From positions 1-64,000 of the forward strand of contig JAWKJY010000009.1 in the NCBI GenBank assembly GCA_041393535.1: a stretch of DNA of 64,000 bases. The letters run 5' to 3'. Below, in pieces: positions 1 through 8,911 of this stretch (its first letter is position 1; every line of letters begins with the position of its first letter). Made by a program: the position numbers and the translations under genes. The DNA comes from JAWKJY01 sp041393535. GTDB taxonomy: Bacteria; Actinomycetota; Thermoleophilia; Gaiellales; Gaiellaceae. The notes under the pieces are model-generated. The model made no database searches, was not told where the DNA came from, and worked only from the letters and a program-made list of their open reading frames with translations.

Positions 1-1553
1 CAGCCGCCCGCGCCCGCGGTCCGGAAGACGATCCGGTCGCCGGGCCGCACGGGCACGTTGTCGACCTTCGACGGGAGCTCCTCGCGCGTGCCGTCGGCGC
101 GGACGATCCACTTGCCGGAGCGCCCGCCGGCGAGGCCGCCGCCGATGCCCCACGGCGAGAGCTTCGCGCGGTCGTCGTTCACCGTCACGGCGCCCTCGGC
201 GAGGAAGAGGTACTGCTTCTCGATCCCGCAGCCGCCGCGGTGCAGGCCCGCGCCGCCCGTGTCGAGCACCGGCTCGTACCGCTCCAGCACGACCGGGTAG
301 TACGACTCCATGTACTCGGCCGGGGTCGTGCGGAACAGCGGCCACCAGGAGTGCCCGTCGAGGCCGTCGTCGGCCGGTCGGCCCGGCAGGCCGCCGAAGA
401 GCAGCTCGACCATCTGGAAGTACTCGCCGTCCTGGTCGGTGCCCGCGTAGACGAAGTACGGCGACGTGCCGTAGCCCGCGGCCATCGACAGGTCGGTCGC
501 GCGCTGCCCGAGTGCGCCCGACTGGCAGTCGAAGAAGCGCGTGTGGATCGAGAGGCGGTTCGAGAGCGGCGCCGGGAAGCGCGGGTTGAGCAGCGACCCC
601 TCCGGCAGGACGACCTCGAAGACGTCGTTGTAGCCCTCGTTGAAGAGGATCGAGGGGTCGAAGGCCATGATCAGGTAGATCCCGAAGAAGAGCTTGCAGA
701 GGCTCTCGTGGATGTGGAAGTTGATCGAGCCCGCGGCCTGCGGGTCGGTCCCCGTCCAGTCGAAGTGCGCCTTGTCGCCCTCGCGCCAGATCGTGAGCTG
801 CAGCTTCAGCGGCGGCGAGCCGCGGCCGTCGTCGTCGACCCAGTCCCAGAAGACCGTCTTCTCCTCGGGGATGTAGTGGTGGATCAGCCGGATCATCCCC
901 TGCCGCGTCCGCTCGAGCAGCGCGTCGCAGGCGGCCATGTACGTCTCGCGGCCGAAGCGGTCGCAGATGTCGATCACCCGCGTCGCGGCGGCCCGGCAGC
1001 CGGCGATCAGCGCCATCAGGTCGCTGCGGTTCATCTCCGGCGTCCGGGTGTTGTTGAGGATGATCGCGAGCGTCGTCTCGTTCAGGACGCCGCGGTCGAC
1101 GATCTTGATCGGCGGGATGCGCAGGCCCTCGTCCCAGATCGAGAGCGCGTCCGTGACCTGCGAGCCGGGGACGCGGCCGCCCACGTCCATCATGTGCCCG
1201 AACATCGACGAGTAGCCGACGAGGACGCCCTCGTGCAGGATCGGCACGATCACGAGCCAGTCGTTGCAGTGGCTGATCGAGCCCTTGCAGAGGTACGGGT
1301 CGTTCAGCAGGATCACGTCGCCGTCGTTGATCTCCCCGTGGAAGCCCTTGATCACCTCGGGGATGTAGGAGCCGAACTGGCCGACGACCATCGTCCCGTT
1401 CGCGTCCGCGATCATCGGGAACTCGTCGTGCTGCTCGCGGATGGTCGGGCTCATCGCGGCGCGGCGGACGACCTCGTCCATCTCGAAGCGTGCGTTCTTC
1501 AGCGCGTTCTCGATCAGGTCGAGGGTGACGGGGTCGACGGTGATCGTGCTCAA
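1..1553 (-). CDS. hydantoinase B / acetone carboxylase alpha-like protein, copy 1 (3' end outside window)
   Basis: This is a HyuB/oxoprolinase-B family subunit, the partner of HyuA-type ATPases in N-methylhydantoinases, 5-oxoprolinases and acetone or acetophenone carboxylases. The N-terminus reads STITVDPVTLDLIENALKNA, and the family signatures GLHRGGCGIEK and AGGWGDPLERPA are present. The start is taken as the TTG at 1551-1553, with GAGGAG six bases upstream; there is no ATG nearby. It begins 10 bases after the stop of the paralogue at 1564-3324, so the two are co-transcribed. The frame is open to the window edge. The sequence is almost identical to 17965-19509, but here the reading frame is intact, which makes this the reference copy. 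The substrate cannot be read from the sequence. Confidence 0.85.
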   Translation of the reverse strand, partial: MSTITVDPVTLDLIENALKNARFEMDEVVRRAAMSPTIREQHDEFPMIADANGTMVVGQFGSYIPEVIKGFHGEINDGDVILLNDPYLCKGSISHCNDWLVIVPILHEGVLVGYSSMFGHMMDVGGRVPGSQVTDALSIWDEGLRIPPIKIVDRGVLNETTLAIILNNTRTPEMNRSDLMALIAGCRAAATRVIDICDRFGRETYMAACDALLERTRQGMIRLIHHYIPEEKTVFWDWVDDDGRGSPPLKLQLTIWREGDKAHFDWTGTDPQAAGSINFHIHESLCKLFFGIYLIMAFDPSILFNEGYNDVFEVVLPEGSLLNPRFPAPLSNRLSIHTRFFDCQSGALGQRATDLSMAAGYGTSPYFVYAGTDQDGEYFQMVELLFGGLPGRPADDGLDGHSWWPLFRTTPAEYMESYYPVVLERYEPVLDTGGAGLHRGGCGIEKQYLFLAEGAVTVNDDRAKLSPWGIGGGLAGGRSGKWIVRADGTREELPSKVDNVPVRPGDRIVFRTAGAGG

Positions 1554-1612
1554 ACGGGGCTCCTCACTGGGGCGGGACGAGGCCTGCGGGGACGTCGCCG
1601 AAGTCGAAGCGC
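1..1612. repeat. 1.6 kb direct repeat, left copy
   Basis: Positions 1-1612 match 17965-19568 base for base apart from about six substitutions and five short deletions (8 nt in total), all deletions being in the right copy. Identity covers all visible sequence of the HyuB-like gene, the 10-base gap, and the last ~50 bases of the next HyuB gene, then stops abruptly near 1612. The left boundary lies outside the window. The repeat has no inverted ends and no transposase. Confidence 0.9.
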
Positions 1613-3324
1613 GCCCTCGCGCCGCGCGCCGCGCGCAGCTCGGCCCGCAGCGCCGCGGTCGCCGCGTCGTCGCCGACGACGACGCCGTAGCCGGCCCGCG
1701 CCGCCGCCGCGGAGACGAGCCTCCGGCGCACGTCGCGCTCGACCTTCTCGGCCGGCCGCTCGAGCGGGTCGCCCCAGCCGCCGGCGCCCGCCGTGCGGAA
1801 GACGAGCCGGTCGCCTGGCGCGACGACGACGTTGTCGATCTTCGAGGGCAGCTCCTCGACCGTCCCGTCCGCGCGCTGCAGGCGCTTGCCCGAGGTCCCG
1901 CCGGCGCCGCCGCCGCCGATCCCCCACGGGGCGTGGACGGCGCGGTCGTCGTTGATCGTGATCGTCCCGGCCCGGCGGAAGAGGTACTGCTTCTCGATCC
2001 CGCAGCCGCCGCGGTGCAGCCCGGGGCCGCCCGTGTCGGGGACGGGCTCGTAGCGCTCGACGACGAGCGGGTAGTAGGACTCCATGTACTCGGCCGGCGT
2101 GGAGCGGAAGAGCGGCCACCACGAGTGCCCGTCGAGGCCGTCGTCCGCCGGCCGGCCGGGCAGGCCGCCGAAGAGCAGCTCGACGAGCTGGAACCACTCG
2201 CCGTCCTCGTCCCAGCCGGCGTAGACGAGGTACGGGCTCGTGCCGTAGCCCGCCGCCATCGAGAGGTCCGGGGCGCACTGGCCGAGCGCGCCCGACTGGA
2301 CGTCCCAGAAGCGCACGTGCACCGCGAGCCGGTTCGAGACCGCGGCGGGGAAGCGCGGCTGGAGCAGCGAGCCCTCGGGGAGGACGACGTCGAAGACCTC
2401 GTTGTAGCCCTCGTTGAAGAGGATCGCGGGGTCGAACGCCATGATCAGGTAGACCCCGAAGAGCATCTTGCAGAGGCTCGGGTGGAGGTTGAAGTTGACC
2501 GAGCCGGGCGTCTGCGGGTCGGTGCCCGTGAAGTCGAAGACCGCCCGGTCGCCGTCCCGCCACGCGGTCAGGACGAGCTTGAGCGGGCCGTTGCCGACGC
2601 CGTCGTCGTCGACCCAGTCCCAGAAGACGGCCTTCTCCTCGGGCAGGTAGCGGCGGATCAGGCGCACCATCCCCTGGCGCGTCCGCTCGAGCAGCGCGTC
2701 GCAGGCGGCGAGGTACGTGTCGCGCCCGAAGCGGTCGCACAGGTCGGCGACTCGCCGCTCGGCCGTCCGGCAGCCCGCGATCAGCGCCATCAGGTCGGAG
2801 TGGTTCATCTCCGGCGTGCGCGTGTTGTTCAGGATCACGCGCAGCGCGGCATCGTTCACGACGCCCCGCTCGGCGATCTTCACCGGCGGGATCCGGATGC
2901 CCTCGTCCCAGATCGACAGCGCGTCCGCGACCTGCGAGCCGGGGACGCGGCCGCCCACGTCCATCATGTGGCCGAACATCGAGGCGAAGCCGACGAGCAC
3001 GCCGTCGTGCAGGATCGGCGTGATCACGAGCCAGTCGTTGCAGTGCGAGACCGACCCCTTGCAGATGTAGGGGTCGTTCAGCAGGATCACGTCGCCCTCG
3101 TCGAGCCGGCCGAGCTGCTCGATCACCTCGGGGATGTACGAGCCGAACTGGCCGACGACCATCTGGCCGCGCTGGTTCGCGATCATCGGGAACTCGTCGT
3201 GCTGCTCCCGGATCGTCGGGCTCATCGCGGCGCGGCGGACGACCTCGTCCATCTCGAAGCGCGCGTTCTTCAGCGCGTTCTCGATCAGGTCGAGGACGAC
3301 GGAGTCGAGCTCGGGCGCGGGCAC
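1564..3324 (-). CDS. hydantoinase B / acetone carboxylase alpha-like protein (intact paralogue)
   Basis: This is an intact 586-residue HyuB-family subunit, a normal length for the family. It shares the N-terminal block LDLIENALKNARFEMDEVVR and the motifs NNTRTPEMNHSDL, GGLPGRPADDGLDGHSWWPL and GLHRGGCGIEKQY with the window's other HyuB-like genes. The start is the GTG at 3322-3324; no strong ribosome binding site is visible, and the divergent corA-like gene starts 72 bases away. Downstream it is followed closely by the copy at 1-1553. Two different HyuB-type subunits in tandem resemble multi-subunit carboxylases such as acetophenone carboxylase more than a simple HyuA-HyuB hydantoinase. No HyuA gene lies beside this pair inside the window; the only one is at 24020-26113. 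Confidence 0.88.
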   Translation of the reverse strand: MPAPELDSVVLDLIENALKNARFEMDEVVRRAAMSPTIREQHDEFPMIANQRGQMVVGQFGSYIPEVIEQLGRLDEGDVILLNDPYICKGSVSHCNDWLVITPILHDGVLVGFASMFGHMMDVGGRVPGSQVADALSIWDEGIRIPPVKIAERGVVNDAALRVILNNTRTPEMNHSDLMALIAGCRTAERRVADLCDRFGRDTYLAACDALLERTRQGMVRLIRRYLPEEKAVFWDWVDDDGVGNGPLKLVLTAWRDGDRAVFDFTGTDPQTPGSVNFNLHPSLCKMLFGVYLIMAFDPAILFNEGYNEVFDVVLPEGSLLQPRFPAAVSNRLAVHVRFWDVQSGALGQCAPDLSMAAGYGTSPYLVYAGWDEDGEWFQLVELLFGGLPGRPADDGLDGHSWWPLFRSTPAEYMESYYPLVVERYEPVPDTGGPGLHRGGCGIEKQYLFRRAGTITINDDRAVHAPWGIGGGGAGGTSGKRLQRADGTVEELPSKIDNVVVAPGDRLVFRTAGAGGWGDPLERPAEKVERDVRRRLVSAAAARAGYGVVVGDDAATAALRAELRAARGARARFDFGDVPAGLVPPQ

Positions 3325-3395
3325 GTGCGAAGCGTAGGGGCGACCGGCGGCGAGCTGCGCCGGCTCCCGTCCGGGCCGGCCTGGACGATACGGGC

Positions 3396-4355
3396 GTGGC
3401 GCATCACCTGATCGACGCGCACGGCCTCGCCGAGGTGGCCGTCGACCGGCGTCTCGTCGACGCGCTGCGCGCGCGGACGGACTTCGCGTGGCTCGACCTG
3501 CGGGCGCCGACCGACGACGAGCTCGGGCTCGTCGGCGAGGCGCTCGGCTTCCACCCGCTCGCGCTCGAGGACAGCCGCAGCTTCGGCCAGCGGCCGAAGC
3601 TCGATCCGTACGGCGACGTCTCGTTCCTCGTCGTCTACGGCGCGAACAACGACGAGGACGGGCTGGTCGAGGTGCACTGCTTCTACTCGGAGCGGCGCCT
3701 CGTCACCGTCCGCCGCGACGCCTGCCCGGCGTTCGCGGAGCTGCGCGAGCGCCACGTGCGCCGGCCCCTCTGCGAGGACGGCCCGGCGCACACGCTGCAC
3801 CAGGTCGTCGACGCGCTCGTCGACAGCTTCTTCCCCGTGCTCGCGAACATGGACGACCTGATCGACGCGATCGAGGAGGCGATCGCCGAGCGCCCCGACC
3901 AGGAGCAGCTGCGGCGGATCTTCCTGCTCAAGCGCCGGCTGATCGCGCTGCGCCGGGTGGTCGCGCCGCAGCGCGACCTCGTCGCCACGATCGCGAACGG
4001 CGTCGCCGACCTGCCCGGGACGGGCGAGGAGGCGGACCGTCGCTTTCGCGACGTCTACGACCACCTGATCCGCCTGGTCGAGACGCTCGACAGCTACCGC
4101 GACCTGCTCTCGGGGATCACCGACGTCTACCTCTCGACGGTCTCGAACCGCCTCTCCGACATCACGAAGCGCCTGGCCGCGGTCGCGACGATCTTCCTGC
4201 CCCTGACCTTCATCACGGGCTTCTTCGGGCAGAACTTCACGTGGATGGTCGACCACGTCGGCGGGCTCGCCGCGTTCCTCGGCCTGGGGATCGGCCTGCA
4301 GCTGCTCGTCTTCGCGGTCTTCGTCGTGCTCTTCCGGCGACGCGGCTGGTTCTGA
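3396..4355 (+). CDS. corA: CorA-family divalent cation transporter
   Basis: This 319-residue protein fits the CorA Mg2+/Co2+ channel family. It has a long charged, helical cytoplasmic N-terminal domain (residues ~1-250) and two C-terminal membrane helices (about 262-280 and 293-313). The signature loop after the first helix reads FGQNF instead of the classical YGMNF; the Asn and the position are kept. The chain ends in a basic tail after FVVLFRRRGWF, as is typical. It starts with GTG at 3396 and diverges from the HyuB gene. With Met replaced by Gln in the loop, the ion preference (Mg2+, Co2+, Zn2+) should not be assumed. Confidence 0.85.
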   Translation: MAHHLIDAHGLAEVAVDRRLVDALRARTDFAWLDLRAPTDDELGLVGEALGFHPLALEDSRSFGQRPKLDPYGDVSFLVVYGANNDEDGLVEVHCFYSERRLVTVRRDACPAFAELRERHVRRPLCEDGPAHTLHQVVDALVDSFFPVLANMDDLIDAIEEAIAERPDQEQLRRIFLLKRRLIALRRVVAPQRDLVATIANGVADLPGTGEEADRRFRDVYDHLIRLVETLDSYRDLLSGITDVYLSTVSNRLSDITKRLAAVATIFLPLTFITGFFGQNFTWMVDHVGGLAAFLGLGIGLQLLVFAVFVVLFRRRGWF

Positions 4356-4416
4356 GCGCGGGGCCCGGCCGCCGTGGCTGGCGCGCGGAGCCGTGGTTGG
4401 GGGAGAATCACGGGTC

Positions 4417-4920
4417 GTGGACGAGGATCGCGTCGACCTGATCATCCAGAAGTGGACGGCCGCGCGGCCGGACGTCGACTCCTCCTCGATGGGCGTGATC
4501 GGCCGCGTCCTGCGCACGGCGCGCCACCTGCACCGCGAGCTGGCCCCGGTCTACGAGCCCGCGGGCCTCGACTTCGGCCTCTTCGACGTGCTCGCGACGC
4601 TGCGGCGGATCGGGCCACCGTACCGGCTCGCGCCGAGCGAGCTGAACCAGTGGTGCATGCTGACCTCCGGCGCGATGACCGCCCGGCTCGACCGGCTGGA
4701 GCGGGCCGGCCTCGTCCAGCGGCTGCCCGACCCGGACGACCGGCGCGGCCTGCTCGTCGAGCTCTCCCCGGCGGGCCGCGCGCTGATCGACGAGCTCGTG
4801 GTCGAGCACGTGGCGAACCAGGAGCGGCTGCTCGAGCCGCTGACGGCGGACGAGCGCGACCAGCTCGCGCGGCTGCTGCGGAAGCTGCTCGCGACGCTCG
4901 AGCCGCCGCCGGGCGGCTAG
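4417..4920 (+). CDS. MarR-family transcriptional regulator
   Basis: This is a winged-helix regulator of about 167 residues. The DNA-binding core contains LTSGAMTARLDRLERAGLVQ as the recognition helix and the DPDDRRGLLVELSPAGRAL wing that is typical of MarR proteins. The GTG at 4417 is chosen because GGGGGAG lies 11 bases upstream; an in-frame GTG at 4393 would lack a ribosome binding site. It lies just upstream of the molybdenum hydroxylase operon, and a perfect 12-base palindrome of the MarR type lies between them. The likely role is repression of that operon until an aromatic effector binds. The effector is unknown. Confidence 0.88.
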   Translation: MDEDRVDLIIQKWTAARPDVDSSSMGVIGRVLRTARHLHRELAPVYEPAGLDFGLFDVLATLRRIGPPYRLAPSELNQWCMLTSGAMTARLDRLERAGLVQRLPDPDDRRGLLVELSPAGRALIDELVVEHVANQERLLEPLTADERDQLARLLRKLLATLEPPPGG

Positions 4921-4961
4921 CCCGACCGGCCGTGTCCGGCGCGAGCCCGGGCGCCGCGGCT

Positions 4962-4975
4962 TACCCGCACGGGTA
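4962..4975. repeat. inverted repeat TACCCG-CA-CGGGTA after marR-type gene
   Basis: A perfect 6-base inverted repeat with a 2-base spacer lies 41 bases after the MarR gene stop and 17 bases before the MarR-type palindrome. It could be a weak terminator hairpin or a second operator. No T-run follows. Confidence 0.4.
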
Positions 4976-4991
4976 GGGCGCGGACAGATTG

Positions 4992-5003
4992 CTTGATATC
5001 AAG
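4992..5003. promoter_or_regulatory. MarR-type operator, CTTGATATCAAG, over a likely promoter
   Basis: CTTGATATCAAG is a perfect 12-base palindrome. TTGATATCAA-type dyads are classical MarR-family operators. Its TTGATA half (4994-4999) could serve as a -35 hexamer, with TAGCTT at 5016-5021 as -10 (16-base spacer), so a bound repressor would block polymerase. It is 134 bases upstream of the GTG of the molybdenum hydroxylase large subunit. The AT-rich core stands out against the GC-rich background. Confidence 0.65.
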
Positions 5004-5136
5004 ACTCTTCTGCGGTAGCTTCGGGCCTCCGCGGGCATGCGTGACCTGGGAGGGGCCACCGCAGCGCGAGCGACCGGCGTCGACCGGCCACGTCTGACCG
5101 CGGGGGGAGAGGAACCAGCCCGAGGAGGTCGGACAC

Positions 5137-7527
5137 GTGTCGTACGTCGGCCAGTCGATCCCGATGTTGACGAACGCGCAGCTCGTCGCCGGGAAGGGGA
5201 CGTTCACGGACGACGTCCAGCTGCCCGGGATGACCTTCATGGCCGTGCTGCGCAGCCCGTACGCCCATGCGCGGATCCGCTCGATCGACACCGCGGCCGC
5301 CGAGGCGCTGCCCGGCGTGCTCGCGGTGGTGACCGGGCAGGAGATCCTCGAGAACACGAACCCGATCCCGGAGACCTACGACACCGCCGCGGTCGGGGCG
5401 CGCGGCGTCGAGTGGTACTCGCTCTGCATCGACCGGGCGCGCTACGTCGGCGAGGCCGTCGCGGCCGTCGTCGCCGAGGACCGCTTCGCCGCGTACGAGG
5501 CGCTCGACCTGATCGAGGTCGACTACGAGGAGCTGCCGGCCGTGACCGACCCGGTCGCGGCGATGGAGGAGGGCTCGCCGCTCGTCGAGCCGTCCTGGGG
5601 GACGAACGTGATGGCGAGCCGCGACATCCGGCTCGGCGACCCGGACGCGGCCTTCGCCGAGGCCGACGGCGTCGTCGAGGGCGTCGTCAGCTCGGCGCGC
5701 ATCACCGGCGCCGCGATCGAGCCGCGCGGCTGCGTCGCCTCGTGGGATCCCTACAAGGAGATCCTCACCTTCTGGGACTCGACGCAGGCGCCGCACGCGG
5801 TGCGCATGTACCTCGCGAAGACGCTCGGCATGGCGGACACGTCGATCCGCGTGATCCAGCCGCACGTCGGCGGCGCCTTCGGGCTCAAGCTGCCGACGTT
5901 CCAGGAGGAGCCGCTCTGCGCCTACATGGCGATGAAGCTCGGCCGGCCGGTGAAGTGGATCGAGACCCGCGCGGAGAACCTGCTCGTCGGCGGGCACGCC
6001 CGCGACACGAGCTTCCGCTACCAGGCGGCGTACCGGAGCGACGGCGAGCTGATCGGCATCCGCCTCGACGTGATCGCGGACATCGGCGTGCCGAGCGCGC
6101 TCTGCGGCTGGGGCATGTCGTTCGTCACCTGGTACTGCCTGCCGTGCGTCTACAAGTGCCAGAACTCCGAGACGCACCTGCGCTCCGTCGTCACGAACAA
6201 GTGCCCGTGGAACGCGTACCGCGGGTACGGCAAGGACGCCGCCTCGCTCCTGATGGAGCGGATCATGGACCACATCGCGCGGGAGACCGGGCTCGACCGG
6301 ACCGAGGTGCGCTTCCGCAACTTCGTCCAGCCGGACGAGTTCCCGTACTCGCAGGTCTCGGGCGCGATGCTCGACTCGGGCAACTACCCGGGCGCCCTGC
6401 GCAAGGTGATGGACATGATCGGCTACGAGGACTTCCCGGCGCTGAAGGAGCAGGCGCTGGCGGAGGGGCGGCGGATCGGGCTCGGGATCGCGATGGAGCT
6501 GACGCCCGAGGGCTGCTCGATGCCCGGCTCGCTGATGCTGAACGGCACCGACTCGACCGAGGTGCGCGTGACGCCGAACGGGAACGTGATCGTCCTCACC
6601 GGCGTCACGTCGCCCGGCTCCGGCAACGAGACCGGCATCGCGCAGATCGTCGCCGACGGGCTCGGCTGCGACATCGCGCGGATCTCGGTCGTGCAGGGCG
6701 ACACCGAGTCGTGCCCGTGGGGCTTCGGCAACTACTCGTCGCGCAGCATCATCATCGGCGGCTCGGCCGCCGGCGTCGCCGCGAAGGACATCAACGACAA
6801 GATGCGCAAGGTCGCGGCGGGGATGCTCGAGATCGCCGAGGACGACCTCGACCAGGTCGACGAGGCGTTCGTCGTGCGCGGCGCGGCGGAGCGCCGGGTC
6901 GAGTTCGCCGACGTCGCGCGCGAGGTCTACTCGAACCCGCACGGCAAGAACATGGAGGGCATCGAGCCGATGCTCCAGTCCGTGCGGCAGTGGAAGCAGG
7001 GCAACGTCTACCACCAGCCCGAGAAGCAGGGCCGCTTCTCCGCCTACCCGTCGTGGCCGTACGGCGCCGCCGCGGCGATCGTCGAGGTCGACCCGGAGAG
7101 CGGGCACGTGCGGATCCTCCGCTACTGCCTGGTCGAGGACGCGGGGACGATCGTCAACCCGCTGCTCGCCGACGCGAACCTCCACGGCGGCATCGCCCAG
7201 GGGATCGGCGGCGCGATGTACGAGCAGATCGCCTACGACGAGGCCGGCCAGTCGCTGACGGCGACGTTCATGGACTACACGCTGCCGACGGCGGTCGAGC
7301 TGCCGACGCTCGAGCTCGGCCACCAGGCGACGCCCGCCCCGTTCACGCCGCTCGGGACGAAGGGCGTCGGCGAGTCCGGCGTCGGCGGTGCGCTCGGCGC
7401 GCTCTGCAGCGCGATCGAGGACGCGCTGCCGGAGATCGACATGCAGCTCACCGCCCTGCCGCTCAGCCCGAGCCGGATCTGGGCGGCGATCCAGGACGCG
7501 AGGGCGCGCGAGGGCGCGCCGGCCTGA
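5137..7527 (+). CDS. molybdopterin-binding large subunit of a xanthine dehydrogenase/nicotinate hydroxylase-type enzyme
   Basis: This 796-residue protein is the catalytic, molybdenum cofactor-binding subunit of a three-part molybdenum hydroxylase. The N-terminal hammerhead domain (GKGTFTDDVQLPGM, RSPYAHARIRSIDT) is followed by two Mo-cofactor domains with HVGGAFGLKL and NAYRGYGKDAAS. The catalytic Glu lies in GTKGVGESGVGG near the C-terminus. The CO dehydrogenase form I signature AYRCSFR is absent (AYRGYGK instead), so this is not a classical CoxL. The GTG start at 5137 has GAGGAGG eight bases upstream. The medium and small subunits and CoxG follow in order. Such enzymes add water-derived oxygen next to ring nitrogen; the neighbouring NicX/NicD-like genes suggest a pyridine-type substrate. 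Confidence 0.88.
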   Translation: MSYVGQSIPMLTNAQLVAGKGTFTDDVQLPGMTFMAVLRSPYAHARIRSIDTAAAEALPGVLAVVTGQEILENTNPIPETYDTAAVGARGVEWYSLCIDRARYVGEAVAAVVAEDRFAAYEALDLIEVDYEELPAVTDPVAAMEEGSPLVEPSWGTNVMASRDIRLGDPDAAFAEADGVVEGVVSSARITGAAIEPRGCVASWDPYKEILTFWDSTQAPHAVRMYLAKTLGMADTSIRVIQPHVGGAFGLKLPTFQEEPLCAYMAMKLGRPVKWIETRAENLLVGGHARDTSFRYQAAYRSDGELIGIRLDVIADIGVPSALCGWGMSFVTWYCLPCVYKCQNSETHLRSVVTNKCPWNAYRGYGKDAASLLMERIMDHIARETGLDRTEVRFRNFVQPDEFPYSQVSGAMLDSGNYPGALRKVMDMIGYEDFPALKEQALAEGRRIGLGIAMELTPEGCSMPGSLMLNGTDSTEVRVTPNGNVIVLTGVTSPGSGNETGIAQIVADGLGCDIARISVVQGDTESCPWGFGNYSSRSIIIGGSAAGVAAKDINDKMRKVAAGMLEIAEDDLDQVDEAFVVRGAAERRVEFADVAREVYSNPHGKNMEGIEPMLQSVRQWKQGNVYHQPEKQGRFSAYPSWPYGAAAAIVEVDPESGHVRILRYCLVEDAGTIVNPLLADANLHGGIAQGIGGAMYEQIAYDEAGQSLTATFMDYTLPTAVELPTLELGHQATPAPFTPLGTKGVGESGVGGALGALCSAIEDALPEIDMQLTALPLSPSRIWAAIQDARAREGAPA

Positions 7528-7553
7528 CGGCGACAGAGACAGGGAGCTGACCG

Positions 7554-8387
7554 ATGCTGTCCACCGACTTCCAGTTCTTCGCCCCGACCGCGCTCGACGA
7601 GGCGCTCGCGCTCCTGCACGAGCACCAGGACGGCGGGAAGGTGCTCTCGGGCGGGATGAGCATGATGCCCGCGATCAACCTCGGCGTCCTGCGCCCGACC
7701 GCGATCGTCTCGCTCAACCACGTCCCCGGGCTGGACGGGCTCGAGGACGCGGGCGACCACCTGCGGATCGGCGGCCTCGTCCGCCACCACGTCGTCCAGT
7801 CCGACCCGCTCGTCCGGGCGCACGCGCCGCTGCTCGCGCAGGCGGCCTCGGTGATCGCCGACGTGCAGGTGCGCCACCGCGGCACGATCGGCGGGAGCGT
7901 CGCCCACGCCGATCCCTCTGCCGACTACCTGCCCGTGCTCGTGGCGCTCGACGCGACCGTCGAGCTCGCGAGCGCGTCGGGCACGCGGGACGTCCGGGCG
8001 CGCGAGTTCTTCGTGGACGTGATGATGACCGCGCTCGCGCTCGACGAGATCGTCGTCGGCCTGCGCGTGCCCAAGGTGCCCGCGGAGGGCGGCTCGGCCT
8101 ACGTCCGGCTCGCCCGCGTCGAGGGCAGCTTCGCGATCGCGTGCGCCGCGGCGGTGGCCGTGGGCGACCGCGTCTCGCTCGGGGTCGGCGGCGCCGTGCC
8201 GACGCCCGTCCACCTCGACGTCACGTGCGACGGCTCCGAGGCGTCGCTCGACGCGGCCGCCGAGGCCGCGTTCCAGGCGTGCGAGGACGCGTACGGCGAC
8301 CTGAACGGCAGCGCCGAGTACCGCCGGGCGATGGCGCGCGTCTACGCGCGCCGCGCGATCCAGCAGGCCCTCGCGGCCCGCGGCTGA
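7554..8387 (+). CDS. FAD-binding medium subunit of the molybdenum hydroxylase (CoxM-type)
   Basis: This 277-residue subunit carries FAD and passes electrons from the iron-sulfur subunit to the final acceptor. It shows the first FAD-binding motif (GGMSMMPAINLGVLRP) and the second (ADVQVRHRGTIGGSVAHADP), followed by the CO dehydrogenase flavoprotein C-terminal domain. The ATG at 7554 lies 26 bases after the large subunit stop, with GGGAG upstream. The order large, medium, small differs from coxM-coxS-coxL but is common in hydroxylase operons of actinobacteria. Confidence 0.88.
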   Translation: MLSTDFQFFAPTALDEALALLHEHQDGGKVLSGGMSMMPAINLGVLRPTAIVSLNHVPGLDGLEDAGDHLRIGGLVRHHVVQSDPLVRAHAPLLAQAASVIADVQVRHRGTIGGSVAHADPSADYLPVLVALDATVELASASGTRDVRAREFFVDVMMTALALDEIVVGLRVPKVPAEGGSAYVRLARVEGSFAIACAAAVAVGDRVSLGVGGAVPTPVHLDVTCDGSEASLDAAAEAAFQACEDAYGDLNGSAEYRRAMARVYARRAIQQALAARG

Positions 8388-8416
8388 ACCCGATCGACCC
8401 GAGGAGAGCGACAGCG

Positions 8417-8902
8417 ATGAAGGTCCCGATCTCGGTCACGGTGAACGAGCGGCAGCACGAGCTGCTGATCGACCCGCGGCTGACGCTCGTCTACCTGCTC
8501 AGGGAGAACCTGGGCCTGACCGGCGCGCACGTCGGCTGCGCGACCGGCAACTGCGGCGCGTGCGCCGTCCGCCTGGACGGCCGCACGGTGAAGTCGTGCT
8601 CGATCCTGGCCGCCGACGTGAGCGGCTCGTCGATCACGACGATCGAGGGCCTCTCCTCGAGCGCCCGCGACCTGCACCCGATCCAGCAGGCGTTCGTCGA
8701 GAACCAGGGCCTGCAGTGCGGCTTCTGCACGCCGGGCATGGTGCTCTCGACGCTGCAGCTGCTCGAGCAGAACCCCGACCCGACGGAGGACGAGGTGCGC
8801 CACGCGATCTCGGGCAACCTCTGCCGCTGCACGGGGTACCAGTTCGTCGTCCAGTCGATCCTCGCGGCGGCCGAGAAGGTCCGCGCGGGCGCGCCCGCGT
8901 AG
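8417..8902 (+). CDS. 2Fe-2S small subunit of the molybdenum hydroxylase (CoxS-type)
   Basis: This 161-residue protein carries two [2Fe-2S] clusters. The N-terminal plant-ferredoxin-type cluster is bound by Cys in GCATGNCGACAVRLDG plus KSCSI. The C-terminal four-helix cluster is bound by Cys in CGFCTPGM and NLCRCTGYQ. All eight expected cysteines are visible. It relays electrons from the Mo site to FAD. The start is the ATG at 8417 after a GAGGAG site, 29 bases behind the FAD subunit. Confidence 0.92.
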   Translation: MKVPISVTVNERQHELLIDPRLTLVYLLRENLGLTGAHVGCATGNCGACAVRLDGRTVKSCSILAADVSGSSITTIEGLSSSARDLHPIQQAFVENQGLQCGFCTPGMVLSTLQLLEQNPDPTEDEVRHAISGNLCRCTGYQFVVQSILAAAEKVRAGAPA

Positions 8903-8911
8903 GAGGGGCCG

